Below are positions 25,868-36,100 of a DNA stretch of 64,000 bases, one piece after another. Under the pieces are notes generated by a model. It was not told the DNA's origin and searched no databases. It saw only the letters and a program-made list of their open reading frames with translations. Source of the DNA: Ignavibacteria bacterium (GTDB taxonomy: Bacteria; Bacteroidota; Ignavibacteria; Tepidaquicellales; Tepidaquicellaceae); contig JAIBBK010000013.1 in assembly GCA_019694675.1 (NCBI GenBank), forward strand, positions 1-64,000. The letters run 5' to 3'. Positions within the stretch are counted from its first letter, which is position 1. The number at the start of each line of letters is the position of its first letter. Both the position numbers and the translations under genes were made by a program.

Positions 25868-26252
25868 ACGGGAGACTGGGTATTTACTTAAATTGAATAA
25901 CAAATTTCAGTTGAAGGCCGCTTTCGCACCTTAGTAAGAAGCATTCATCATAGCCTGCCGGTTGTCAGCTATGTCCGGTAAACCGTACATAGCATCCTCC
26001 GGAATTCCTTGTTTGGTTATAGCCTGCAAAAATGTGAAACGCGGCTTTTTCTGAAATTCTGCAATACGGTCTTTAATCTGAAAGACCGCCAATCTTCGCT
26101 CACCGCCTGATTTTTAACCTGAACCGCCCGGATATGGGAATTTTCGGTGATTTTGGGTAATCTTAATGCTTGAGCAGACAACTTTTTGTTTTTCTTTTCG
26201 TCTCACTAAATAGTAAATTGAAGCCCAAAATTTAACCACACAATAGAACTGC
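25868..26252 (+). other. Hairpin-rich leader region of secA
   Basis: 385 bases without a gene. Two clear hairpins occur: GCTATGTCCGGT (25968-25979) with ACCGTACATAGC (25982-25993), 11 of 12 paired with a very short loop, and CGGTCTTT (26067-26074) with AAAGACCG (26081-26088), perfect with a six-base loop. Neither is followed by a T-tract. They may be part of a secA 5' leader or a separate small RNA; I see no SecM-like reading frame. Confidence 0.4.
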
Positions 26253-29200
26253 ATGCTAAGTTTTATCAAGAAACTCTTCCCTTCCAAGCACGAAAAGGAC
26301 ATCAATTCGATACAACCCTTGGTAGAGGAGATAAATGCGAAATTTGAGGAATTTGACAATCTGACCGATGAACAACTCCGGGCAAAGACCGCCGAATTCA
26401 AAGAGAAGATCGTTTCAGAGACATCCGAAACATCAGGAAGAATATCCGAAATTCAGGCAAAGCTGAAAGAAGAGGTTCCCCATAACGAAAGAATGGACCT
26501 TTATGATGAGCTCGACAAACTTGAAAAGGAGAAGTACGAAATAACTTCCGCCGTTCTTGACGAGATATTGCCGGAGGCCTTTGCGGTAGTTAAGCAGGCT
26601 TGCAAGCGGCTCGTTGGCAAGGAATGGGAAGCCGCAGGAAACAAGATCAGATGGAACATGGTGCCGTATGATGTTCAGCTTATCGGCGGCATTGTTCTTC
26701 ATCAGGGCAAGATCTCCGAAATGGCTACAGGTGAAGGTAAGACCCTTGTTGCCACGCTTCCCATGTACCTCAATGCTTTGGCCGGAAGAGGAGTTCACCT
26801 TGTAACCGTAAACGATTATCTTGCCAAACGCGACAGTGAATGGATGGGAGAAGTTTATAAGTTCCTCGGCCTTACGGTGGGTGTGATCCTCAATGATATG
26901 GATTCCAACAAGCGGCGCGAAATGTACAATTGCGACATCACCTACGGCACCAATAATGAATTCGGATTCGACTACCTCAGGGATAACATGGTGGTTGACA
27001 AGTCATTTCTCGTGCAGCGTGAACACTTTTACGCTATCGTTGACGAAGTTGACTCTGTTCTGATTGATGAAGCAAGAACTCCGCTCATTATCTCCGGGCC
27101 TGTGGAAGCTCCTACACACAAATTTGATGAACTGAATGTGCGTGTGAAGCGGCTGGTGGATGCACAGAGAAGTCTTGTAAATACGCTTGCCGGAGAAGCC
27201 GAGAAGATAGTCGAGAAAGAGAATCCGTCAAAAGAAGAGCTTACAAAAGCCGGGCTTGCGATCTACCGTTCGAGCAGGGCGCTTCCGAAACATAAGAAAC
27301 TGCAGAAGCTGCTCAGCGATCCGTCTAACAAGAAACTCATGCTTTCAACAGAGGCGGAATACCTGCGCGACAATGCGAAAAACCTCCACATTGTTGACGA
27401 CGAACTTTACTTCACAATTGACGAGAAGTCGCACATAACCGACCTCACGGAAAAAGGAAGGGAATTCCTTGCGCCAAGTTCGGTGGAAAGGGACTTCTTC
27501 ACACTGCCCGATATGGGCAGTGAGTTTGCTGCAATTGAGAATGATGAAGGCCTTTCAGTTGAGGAGAAGGAGATGAAGAAGGATGATATTACTAAGGTAT
27601 ATGCTGAGAGAAGCGACAGGCTTCATACCGTTCATCAGCTTCTGAAGGCTTACGGCCTGTATGAAAAGGACGTTGACTATGTTGTTCAGGACGGCAAGGT
27701 GATGATCGTGGATGAATTCACCGGAAGAATTCTCTCCGGCAGGAGATACTCCGAAGGACTTCACCAGGCAATTGAAGCCAAGGAAAATGTTCATGTGGAA
27801 AAAGATACGCAGACACTTGCCACTATCACGCTCCAGAACTATTTCAGGCTTTACAAGAAACTTGCCGGTATGACGGGAACTGCGGAAACAGAAGCATCAG
27901 AGTTCTTCGACATCTACAAGCTTGATGTAACTGTGATTCCCACAAACAGGGAATGCATTCGGGATGATGTGAATGATGTAATTTACAAGACAAAGAGAGA
28001 GAAGTACAATGCGGTGATCGATGAGATTGTGGCAATGAAAGAAAAGCGCAGGCCGGTGCTTGTAGGAACCACAAGCGTTGAAGTATCAGAAACAATATCA
28101 CGGCTTCTCAAGCGAAGAAGCATCCATCACGAAGTTCTGAACGCCAAACAGCATCAGAGGGAAGCTCAGATCGTTGAGAATGCGGGACTGCCCGGGGCAG
28201 TTACAATTGCAACAAACATGGCCGGGCGCGGCACCGACATCAAGCTCGGTCCGGGTGTTTCCGAAGCGGGAGGACTGCACATAATAGGAACCGAGAGGCA
28301 TGAGTCACGGAGGATTGACCGTCAGCTTCGCGGCCGTGCAGGCAGGCAGGGCGATCCCGGCTCTTCAAAGTTCTACCTTTCGCTTGAGGATGACCTGATG
28401 CGGCTTTTCGGAAGCGAGAGGATTGCAAGCGTAATGCAAAGGCTTGGAATCGAAGAAGGCGAAGCGATAGAGCATAAGATGATCACGAGTTCCGTGGAGA
28501 GGGCGCAGAAGAAGGTTGAAGAGAACAACTTTGCCATCAGAAAAAGACTGCTTGAGTATGACAACGTGATGAATCAGCAAAGGGAAGTGATATATTCAAA
28601 GAGACGTCAGGCGCTGATGGGTGAAAGGCTCAAGGATGAGATTCTGGAAATGGTTTCAAAGTCGGCGGAGGATATAGTTAAGAAGCATTATGAAGAAGGA
28701 GATATTGAAGGTCTGATAGATGAGGTTCAGAGGACATTTCTCGTAAGGCTCAGCATTTCTCCGGAACAGTTTCAGAGTATGGGCGAAGCCGGTCTGAGGG
28801 AATTGGTGGTGAAAGAAGCTACAGATTTCTACAACAGGAAGGAAGAAAGATACGGTGCAGACCTCATGGGGCAGATCGAAAGGTTTGCAATGCTGAGCAT
28901 CATAGATGAAAAATGGAAAGAGCACCTCAGAGAGATGGACGATCTTAAGGAAGGGATCAACTTCCGGGCATACGGTCAGAAGGACCCGCTGATCGAATAC
29001 AAGAGCGACGGCTTCAAACTGTTTGTTGAGATGCTTGATTCACTGAACGCCGCGGTTGTTAACTTCATCTACAAATTCACCGCACAGGCTCCGGAAGAGG
29101 CAAAGACAGCAAGAGCGCCCATGCAGCCAAGCCCGTCGAGGATGAGAACATACCATCAGTCGTCCGAAGGAATGGGTTATATTGGCGGAGGTGAACAGCC

Positions 29201-29336
29201 GGAACAGGATCCCAACGCCAGGCACACTCCGGTCAAAGTTGGTGAAAAGATAGGAAGGAATGACCCTTGCTTCTGCGGAAGCGGCAAGAAGTACAAGAAC
29301 TGCCATGGCAGGACAAGCAAAGAAGCAGTCAACTGA
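26253..29336 (+). CDS. secA: Preprotein translocase ATPase SecA
   Basis: 1027 residues, in the long size range usual for this phylum. SecA drives Sec-dependent export through SecYEG. Seen in order: MATGEGKTLVATLP with the Walker A site near 159-165, THLVTVNDYLAKRD-type helicase motif (HLVTVNDYLAKRDSEWM), YGTNNEFGFDYLRDN, AIVDEVDSVLIDEARTPL, MTGTAETEASEF, ITIATNMAGRGTDIKLGPGV-type motif (TNMAGRGTDIKLG) and RQLRGRAGRQGDPGSS. The C terminus has the SEC-C zinc site DPCFCGSGKKYKNCHG that binds SecB/phospholipid. A long insertion (about 295-470) is normal for Bacteroidetes-type SecA. Its stop is followed immediately by the next gene. Confidence 0.98.
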   Translation: MLSFIKKLFPSKHEKDINSIQPLVEEINAKFEEFDNLTDEQLRAKTAEFKEKIVSETSETSGRISEIQAKLKEEVPHNERMDLYDELDKLEKEKYEITSAVLDEILPEAFAVVKQACKRLVGKEWEAAGNKIRWNMVPYDVQLIGGIVLHQGKISEMATGEGKTLVATLPMYLNALAGRGVHLVTVNDYLAKRDSEWMGEVYKFLGLTVGVILNDMDSNKRREMYNCDITYGTNNEFGFDYLRDNMVVDKSFLVQREHFYAIVDEVDSVLIDEARTPLIISGPVEAPTHKFDELNVRVKRLVDAQRSLVNTLAGEAEKIVEKENPSKEELTKAGLAIYRSSRALPKHKKLQKLLSDPSNKKLMLSTEAEYLRDNAKNLHIVDDELYFTIDEKSHITDLTEKGREFLAPSSVERDFFTLPDMGSEFAAIENDEGLSVEEKEMKKDDITKVYAERSDRLHTVHQLLKAYGLYEKDVDYVVQDGKVMIVDEFTGRILSGRRYSEGLHQAIEAKENVHVEKDTQTLATITLQNYFRLYKKLAGMTGTAETEASEFFDIYKLDVTVIPTNRECIRDDVNDVIYKTKREKYNAVIDEIVAMKEKRRPVLVGTTSVEVSETISRLLKRRSIHHEVLNAKQHQREAQIVENAGLPGAVTIATNMAGRGTDIKLGPGVSEAGGLHIIGTERHESRRIDRQLRGRAGRQGDPGSSKFYLSLEDDLMRLFGSERIASVMQRLGIEEGEAIEHKMITSSVERAQKKVEENNFAIRKRLLEYDNVMNQQREVIYSKRRQALMGERLKDEILEMVSKSAEDIVKKHYEEGDIEGLIDEVQRTFLVRLSISPEQFQSMGEAGLRELVVKEATDFYNRKEERYGADLMGQIERFAMLSIIDEKWKEHLREMDDLKEGINFRAYGQKDPLIEYKSDGFKLFVEMLDSLNAAVVNFIYKFTAQAPEEAKTARAPMQPSPSRMRTYHQSSEGMGYIGGGEQPEQDPNARHTPVKVGEKIGRNDPCFCGSGKKYKNCHGRTSKEAVN

Positions 29337-29339
29337 GTG

Positions 29340-29783
29340 ATGGATCTCAGCATAACAGATCCCGGGAAACTGACGGTACGTATTCAGGAACACATGGGCA
29401 GGAAGTTTTCAAATCCCGCCCATGTTTGTTTTCTGTTCACCGCTTCCGCCGCCGCCGGGAAGCTGAAGCATCTTGCAGACATCATGTTCACCGCCAAGTA
29501 TGTGACCGGCCTAAAAAGGATCGCATCATACGGAAGTTACACGGAAGACGAATATGTAAAGAAGATATTCTCTGAATTTAATACAAACGTGCAGAAATTC
29601 ATTACCATGCTGGATGATCTTCTGGATGAATCCGAGGAGCCGGAGGCGAGAGAGCTGAGGACACTTTACCTGAAGATGGACCAGGAGAGTCTTGCAAGGT
29701 CGCTCGTTCTTGCAGAGGACCTGTCCCTGTGCAAGGAGTATTTCAACAGAATCGAAGATTCAGAAGGCAAAGAAGATTCATGA
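29340..29783 (+). CDS. Uncharacterised 147-residue helical protein downstream of secA
   Basis: Starts at ATG 29340, three bases after the secA stop (an overlapping GTG at 29337 is the other choice), so it is translationally coupled to secA. No signal peptide, no membrane segment. It is largely helical with acidic patches (DDLLDESEEPEARE) and a Lys-rich centre; MTITDPGKL-type start then FTASAAAGKLKHLADIMF. No family recognised. Its last six bases overlap the 3' end of the LAL-type regulator on the other strand. Confidence 0.65.
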   Translation: MDLSITDPGKLTVRIQEHMGRKFSNPAHVCFLFTASAAAGKLKHLADIMFTAKYVTGLKRIASYGSYTEDEYVKKIFSEFNTNVQKFITMLDDLLDESEEPEARELRTLYLKMDQESLARSLVLAEDLSLCKEYFNRIEDSEGKEDS

Positions 29784-32700
29784 TTGCATCGTAACCTCGT
29801 TAAAGAACTCCTTCAGTTCATTTGACGGCTGAACGTTAAACTCCTTCTTCAGCCTCTTTTCATACAAGCCGTAAGCATATTTGAATTTCCTGTAGTCCTT
29901 TTCCCTGTTGTACAGAGAAAGCAGTTTCATCATGATCTCTTCATCGGTGAAATCCAGCTCAAGCAATCTTTCAAGGAGCCTTATCACAATTTCATTCTCA
30001 TTCCTGTTCTCATAATGAGTTATGAGCTTGTGTATGACGTCTGAATAAATGAACTTCAGATTTTCCCGTACATCCTCCGCCCAGTTCCTGTAAGAGTCCT
30101 TTATGAAGTCGGATTCATACATCTCCACCGCCTTAAGCTTGTCATTCGTGCTTCCCGCCGCAAGCCTTTTGAACTCTTCCGTATCGGTTTGTATCTCAAG
30201 GTCAAAATTCTTCGAACATATCTGATACTTCTTGTCTTTAAGAATCATGAATTCCTTGCCAACATCATCAGAGATCAGTTCAGAAACAAACCTCTGAAGC
30301 GTCTTCCTTACCTTATTTATCTCCACATCCACGATAGCTTCATAGTTGACATCCTTTGCCTTGTAAAGTATGTCGTCTATTATCTTTTCCTTTGTAATGT
30401 CATCGTTGACGGAAGCTTTGTATATGCAGTACAGAAAGATCATCTTCGATTTTGGCCTGAGCCAGAGATTATCAGTCAGTTCCTTTCCGTTGATGTATAT
30501 CCTGTTGTGCTTAAGATACTTCACTTCGAACGTCAGCTTCCTTCTTTCGGAAGAGTTTTCGACAAGCGGAATCACGCCCGGCAATGAAGATGCATATTCG
30601 CTTGATATGCCGTTGACTGCCGCATATTCGAATACTGACCTCAGACGGTTTGAGTTTGCCCTGAATATCACATAATTATCATAATGATACTCTTTGCAGA
30701 TGGAAAGGAATTTCAGGTAGCGCTCTTTGAACTTTGCTCTGTCATTTTTCAGCGAATGGCAGAAACATTCATAGAAAGTAATGACAGCCTGATTGAAGAC
30801 TGTGAAATTTTCCCTGCCAATTTCCTCCACCCTCTTCATCTGCCTTTCATACTCCTTAAAGTCTCCGAGAAGAAGCGCAGCTTCAAGCCTCAGTATCAGC
30901 TCCCTGGTCTTGGATACGCTGTACTTCCCGCTGTCCAGGTGGCGCATCACTGCTCGCGGGTGATTCAGCAGACAGTACGAGTAGAGTATCAGCGAATCAA
31001 TGAAGAATACATAATTCTTCAGAAACGTATTCTTTCTCACAGCTTCGAGTTCCCTGATCGTTTCCTCAAATTCAAAGTGAAGGAATTTTCTCAGTATTGT
31101 CTGGAACTCATACTGATTCTTATAGGCGGAGAACATTGTCTTCTTCTTTTCCTTGTGCTTGCTTCCAAGCATTGCATAGAACTTCTCGAAGTCACGCCGG
31201 TTATAACTTGCAAAGAGAGCAAAGCATGCCTGACTGTAGTTAGAAAGATCAAAACTCTTCCGATTGCAGTTATTGGTAATGAAATTGACAACATCATTCC
31301 CGCATTTGAAATCGCCGTAGTCAAAGAATATAAGCATCGAGAAGACGCTTTCCACAAAGGTGTTCTCGTCGGAATCCTTCTTCAGGTCAAGTTCGCCCGT
31401 CTGCAAACCCGTAAAGATTCTCTTCAGCCTTTCGATATGCTTCCTGCTCTTCGCATTTTCACCCGTAGTGATATATGACTTGACCAGCGATACAATGAAC
31501 TGTATTTCCTGTTCGATGCGGAGATTGAATCTGAGCAGGTGCTCGGAGATCTCAATGTTCCTGTGCGAGATGCCTTCCTTCAGAAAATTGCAGTTGCAGA
31601 TCAGCATCAGCACTTCCACATAGTAGTTGAGTTCCTTCTTCGGGATCTTTCCGTGAGGCATCAGATAATCCACCTCCATCGAAAGGCCAAAACGCGACCT
31701 GAGCAGGCCTTCGAGATACTCGATGGCCTTATCTATCTCCTTGTCTTTGTAGACAAGCGTGTTGACTTTCAGAAGTATGTACTCAAGAGAACTGCTGAAT
31801 TCTTTGTCATCAATGTTGCTTATCCTGTCATACAGGCCGCTCGAATGAATAAGCAGAAGTTTGTCCGAAGCATTGTATTTTATCCACTTCCTGAGCTCTT
31901 CGTAGTCACCGGCACGTATAAGATAATTCACGCCAATGAACTCTTCCCTCCATTCACCGCCGGAGAGATAGTGCCTGCCAAGGCAGGAGAGAATATTCTT
32001 CTCCTCTTCGGCGCTGATGTTCTCTTTGGCCTGGTTATTTAGAAACTTCTGAAACAGCTCATGAAATCTGAATTCGTCAACTTCCCTGTTAATGAAAAGA
32101 TTTTTCTCGTGGAGCGACAGCAGTGTCTCATAACCGTTCTTGATGGAAAGAACATCCTCCGTGATCTTCTTGTCGAAGGATTCCGCATAGGATAGAGCGA
32201 GCAGAAGTTTCTTCTCTTCTTCTGTGCAGTGCGAGTAGATCTCATTTGCAAAATAGTCGAAAACGTCCGCACGGTTTCTGATGAGATCTTCTCCGGTCAG
32301 CGGCTCAGTATGGCCTGACATAAGCAGAAGCTGAATTGCAGTTATCCACCCTTCAGTTCCCTTAATGTACTCCTTAAGCAGTTTGCTGTCAACTGATCTG
32401 ACTCTCTTCTTGTATGCCTTGAGAAGGTTTTGCAGATCTTCCTCATCAAATGAAAGGTCCGATCTTGTTATGCGTCCCATCCAGCCTTTTGCCATGAATT
32501 TCGGATAGTTCAGGAGTTTCGGGTCTTTCCTGGTAATGATGACAAAGCGGATATTTTCGGGCAGATAATCGAAGAAATAATTAAGCGCTTCGCATACTTC
32601 AAGACTGTCGTCAATATTATGGAAATCATCAAGAAAGATGAAGAGCTCCTTGTTGTTCTTCTTCAGGAAGGAATACAGGTCGCTTGAGAAGGAAGATATG

Positions 32701-33059
32701 ATCAGGTTGACCTTCTCCTCGGAATGCATGTTCTGTGATCTTGTCAGCACTTTCCTCAGATTCTCGCCAACCGATCCGGGCTTCAGATATTTGCGGAATG
32801 CCATTGCAAACAGCAGGAAGAAGTTCTCAAGCGAATTGTCATACCTGCTGATACTGATCCAGAGTTTGAGTTCACTTCTGAGCTTATGAAAGAATTCCAC
32901 TGCCAGGGAAGTCTTTCCGTAGCCGGCGGGGGCAGTGACAAGGATCAGCCTCTTGTCTTTTTGAGACGTGATCTTATGTAAGAGCCTCTCTCTAGAAAAG
33001 TAATACGATGTGACCTGCGGAGCTACTATCTTGGGTGTATGCTCGAGCTTGAGAATCAA
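29778..33059 (-). CDS. LAL/MalT-type STAND transcriptional activator with C-terminal BTAD domain
   Basis: 1093 residues. The N-terminal AAA-like STAND ATPase has Walker A in VTAPAGYGKTS (about 42-51), Walker B in FIFLDDFHNID and the ITRKDPKLL sensor motif, as in MalT/LuxR-type LAL regulators. A long helical repeat region fills ~350-850. Instead of a LuxR HTH, the C terminus has an OmpR-like winged helix (about 860-960) followed by a BTAD repeat domain (KAVEMYESDFIKDSY to the end, with LLSLYNREKDYRKFKYAYG). The start is TTG at 33059, supported by GGAGG at 33066-33070. Such proteins sense a ligand through the repeats and activate transcription. Target unknown; it is convergent with the post-secA gene and overlaps it by six bases. 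Confidence 0.85.
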   Translation of the reverse strand: MILKLEHTPKIVAPQVTSYYFSRERLLHKITSQKDKRLILVTAPAGYGKTSLAVEFFHKLRSELKLWISISRYDNSLENFFLLFAMAFRKYLKPGSVGENLRKVLTRSQNMHSEEKVNLIISSFSSDLYSFLKKNNKELFIFLDDFHNIDDSLEVCEALNYFFDYLPENIRFVIITRKDPKLLNYPKFMAKGWMGRITRSDLSFDEEDLQNLLKAYKKRVRSVDSKLLKEYIKGTEGWITAIQLLLMSGHTEPLTGEDLIRNRADVFDYFANEIYSHCTEEEKKLLLALSYAESFDKKITEDVLSIKNGYETLLSLHEKNLFINREVDEFRFHELFQKFLNNQAKENISAEEEKNILSCLGRHYLSGGEWREEFIGVNYLIRAGDYEELRKWIKYNASDKLLLIHSSGLYDRISNIDDKEFSSSLEYILLKVNTLVYKDKEIDKAIEYLEGLLRSRFGLSMEVDYLMPHGKIPKKELNYYVEVLMLICNCNFLKEGISHRNIEISEHLLRFNLRIEQEIQFIVSLVKSYITTGENAKSRKHIERLKRIFTGLQTGELDLKKDSDENTFVESVFSMLIFFDYGDFKCGNDVVNFITNNCNRKSFDLSNYSQACFALFASYNRRDFEKFYAMLGSKHKEKKKTMFSAYKNQYEFQTILRKFLHFEFEETIRELEAVRKNTFLKNYVFFIDSLILYSYCLLNHPRAVMRHLDSGKYSVSKTRELILRLEAALLLGDFKEYERQMKRVEEIGRENFTVFNQAVITFYECFCHSLKNDRAKFKERYLKFLSICKEYHYDNYVIFRANSNRLRSVFEYAAVNGISSEYASSLPGVIPLVENSSERRKLTFEVKYLKHNRIYINGKELTDNLWLRPKSKMIFLYCIYKASVNDDITKEKIIDDILYKAKDVNYEAIVDVEINKVRKTLQRFVSELISDDVGKEFMILKDKKYQICSKNFDLEIQTDTEEFKRLAAGSTNDKLKAVEMYESDFIKDSYRNWAEDVRENLKFIYSDVIHKLITHYENRNENEIVIRLLERLLELDFTDEEIMMKLLSLYNREKDYRKFKYAYGLYEKRLKKEFNVQPSNELKEFFNEVTMQS

Positions 33060-33065
33060 ATATCG

Positions 33066-33070
33066 CCTCC
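33066..33070 (-). promoter_or_regulatory. Ribosome binding site (GGAGG) deciding a TTG start
   Basis: On the minus strand GGAGG lies six bases before the TTG at 33059. Strong Shine-Dalgarno sequences are rare in this window, and no in-frame ATG is near, so it settles the start. Confidence 0.6.
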
Positions 33071-33146
33071 GTCAATTATCTGATTTCAAACTATCAAAGA
33101 AATCAAATAAAGGCAATTTATCTTTTGATTCTGAACACCGGCACTG

Positions 33147-36100
33147 TCACGGCTCAGCGGTTTCCTTCTGCCTTATTTTTATATCTTCAACTGACACAAA
33201 GGAACCTCCGCTTTCAACAGGAGCCTTGACGGGAGGTGCATCTATGTGGCTTAATCTGTCGCTCAGCTCGAGGCTTCTTCTGATCTTGTCCTCAAACTCT
33301 TTAAGTTTTTCTTCAACGGTCAGGACCTTATGCTTGTGAGCGATCATGTCTTCCCTGTATCTTTTCAGGAAGTAGCCGATCGTTTCAACGCGGATCTTAA
33401 TGGAACCCGCGGGTTTGTTCTCGTCTATGTCTTTGAAAGAGAAATAGGGTGTTCCGGAGCTTTCTATGATCTCCTGGATCACGGTGTAGATCGGAGCGTC
33501 GTGACCGCACTTGAATGAAGACAGCTCAAGCGCAACTAGATTCGGGTGGCGTGCAGCAAACTTTGCCGCCCACACTTTCCTGGATGTATTTTCAGAATAG
33601 GAATTCTTCCATACGTCGCTGATATCGAATGGTGATTCGATAATTCCCGCCTTGACTTCATCTCCGAAAAGACGCTCCATGGTTTCATCATCAGTAGGAA
33701 GTGTATCCTGAAACAATATAGGATATCCGAGCTTCTGAAACTCTTCAAGTATCTCATGATTAATGCCAGGATCATTGTGGTACGGCCTCGCAAGCACTAC
33801 GATCCCGATCTTGTCTTCCCGCTCAAGCATTTCAAGGACCTTTCCTGATTCCTCCTTCAGTTCGCCGATGAATTTGTAATAAGCCTTGTAACCTTCTTTA
33901 ACGGCTCTCCTGTTCTCCTCATCTTCAAGCTGCAAGATGCTCCCGAAACATTCAAACATCTGCTTGGCTGTCATCTGCTCGCTGAACAGCTGTACAAACG
34001 GACAAAGGTATTCGGTGCCAAATTCCTTGAAGAGGTCCCCTTCCTTTGTAAATGCCGCTTTGGCAGCTTCAATTGTAGCGGTGATCGTGGGGCAGGAGTT
34101 ATGTGCCTGAGCATGTTTCAGGTCAGAGGGCATATTGTCAACGATCGGAGCAAAAATATAATCGATCTTCTTCTTCTTGCTCTGATGATAGAGAAGATTG
34201 TGAATGTGAGGAATCACTACCTTTGAAGGGAAACAGGGGTCTATGCTTCCTCTCTTAGCTCCGGCTTTGTACATCTCTTCGGAGGTAAATTCGGAATAGA
34301 CAAAATTTCCGGGCATAACTCCCAGCGCTTCAAGGTATGCAGTGAAAAACGGCGTATGCTGATACATGTTGAGTATCCTGGGAATTCCGAAGACGAGCTT
34401 TTTTCTCATTTCAAGCACTTCGGCTCTCTTCTCTGCATCCGCTTTGGCTTTCCTTGAAGCGAACAATCCTTTTTTGCTCTCTGAAATCTCCGTCACTTTC
34501 TCCGGCTTGTAGTTGATCCACGCCTTGTTTGCGGCGATGTCTATTATATTCGGATTCTGTTTTCGGATCTGATCAAGGCCTTCCTTTATGCCGCGCATTT
34601 CTGACACATCTTCAACCGTTCCCTTTTCGCATGTAGCTATGATCAGTCTTTGTGTGCCCTCTTCCATAGGCACCTTTGATTTTGGATTGACAACTTTATC
34701 ACCTTCAATTTCCTTCTGAGCGATGAACTTCTCTCTTTCTTCCTCATATGAAGCGCTGGCCTTCAGCTCGGTCTTCACATCAATGAACGTTCTCAGACAC
34801 TTGTTCTTGCAAAAGTAACATCTCGTCGATTCTTCCCTTGTAGTCTTGTAAATTATCTTTGACACTTTCTCAAGGCCTATGAAACTTGTCCTGTGTCCGT
34901 TATCGTATAGCCTTGCGGCCTCAATCCCGCAGCCTATAGCCCCGGCTTCGCCCGTATGCTTATGAACGAATATTTTCGGTGCAATGCCGCTCCCTTTGAA
35001 TCTCTCCGTTATGAAATCAACCTGCGATTTGACTGCGGCGAGATTGTGCTGTGTTCCGCCCTGCAGTACAAAGGTTGATCCGAGTTTCGCCAGATTCGGG
35101 ATCTGAGAGACATAAAGCCAGATGTTCTTCGGAAGCACATTTGCGAGCCCTGCCATGATCTCTTCCGGCTTCCATCCCTGACGTTGAAAATCAACAATGT
35201 CTGACTGCATGAACACCGCGCATCCGTAGCCGAAGGTCGGAAAAGTGCCTGCAGAAAACGCCTTGTCTGCAAACTCCTCAACGGGATACCCAAAGCCCTG
35301 TGCAGTTGATTGCAGGAAGTAGCCGTTGCCGGCGGAGCACTGCGTGTTGAGCTTGAAGTCCACGACCCTGCCCTGATTGAGGATAATGATCTTGATGTCC
35401 TGTCCGCCAACGTCGCAGATAACGTCTGTATCCGGATAGAAATGCAGGCCTGCCTGTGTATGTGCAACTGTTTCAACAAGCGCGACATCTGCCTTAAGCA
35501 CGTCTTTGAGAATGTCTTTTGCATACCCCGTTGTTCCGATGCCCAGTACCTCAAGCACTGCACCGTCTCCTTCAACCTGCTCACGGATCTTTCCGAGGAT
35601 CTCGATCGTGTCTTCAATAGGATTGCCTTTCGAAAGCTGATATGCCTTCACGAGAACTTCCCTTTCAGAAGAAACAAGAGCGGCTTTTGTAGAGGTCGAA
35701 CCGCCGTCAATTCCAATGAACCCTCTCACAATCTCGCCGGGACTGAAACTCCTTGGAGTGAACTTCTCTACCGTGTATTCTCTCTTGAACTCAATGAGCT
35801 CTTCCTCGCTTTTCGACAAACCGGTACTGCTTCCGGAAATGATCTTCTTTTTCTCTTCTTCCCGGCCCACATTGATGTAGTACTCAAGGTCACCGGTTCC
35901 CGTGTAAACTCCGATGTGCTCTTCTTCATCCTTCCCAAACTCGACCGCTCCAATGGCTGCAAAGTACTGAGCGTTGTCCGGCACCTTGATCAGATCTTCA
36001 GGATCCACTCCTTCAGGAAGCTTCACTTTCCTCTCTTCCCATATTTTAGGAATGTTATGCTTCCAGCAGTCCTTCATCCCCTTAATGTATGTGTTCGGAC

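Noticed and set aside
30684..31478. Long plus-strand reading frame (264 codons) inside the LAL regulator
   Set aside because: Lies entirely antisense to a well-supported gene and has a composition expected of an antisense shadow.
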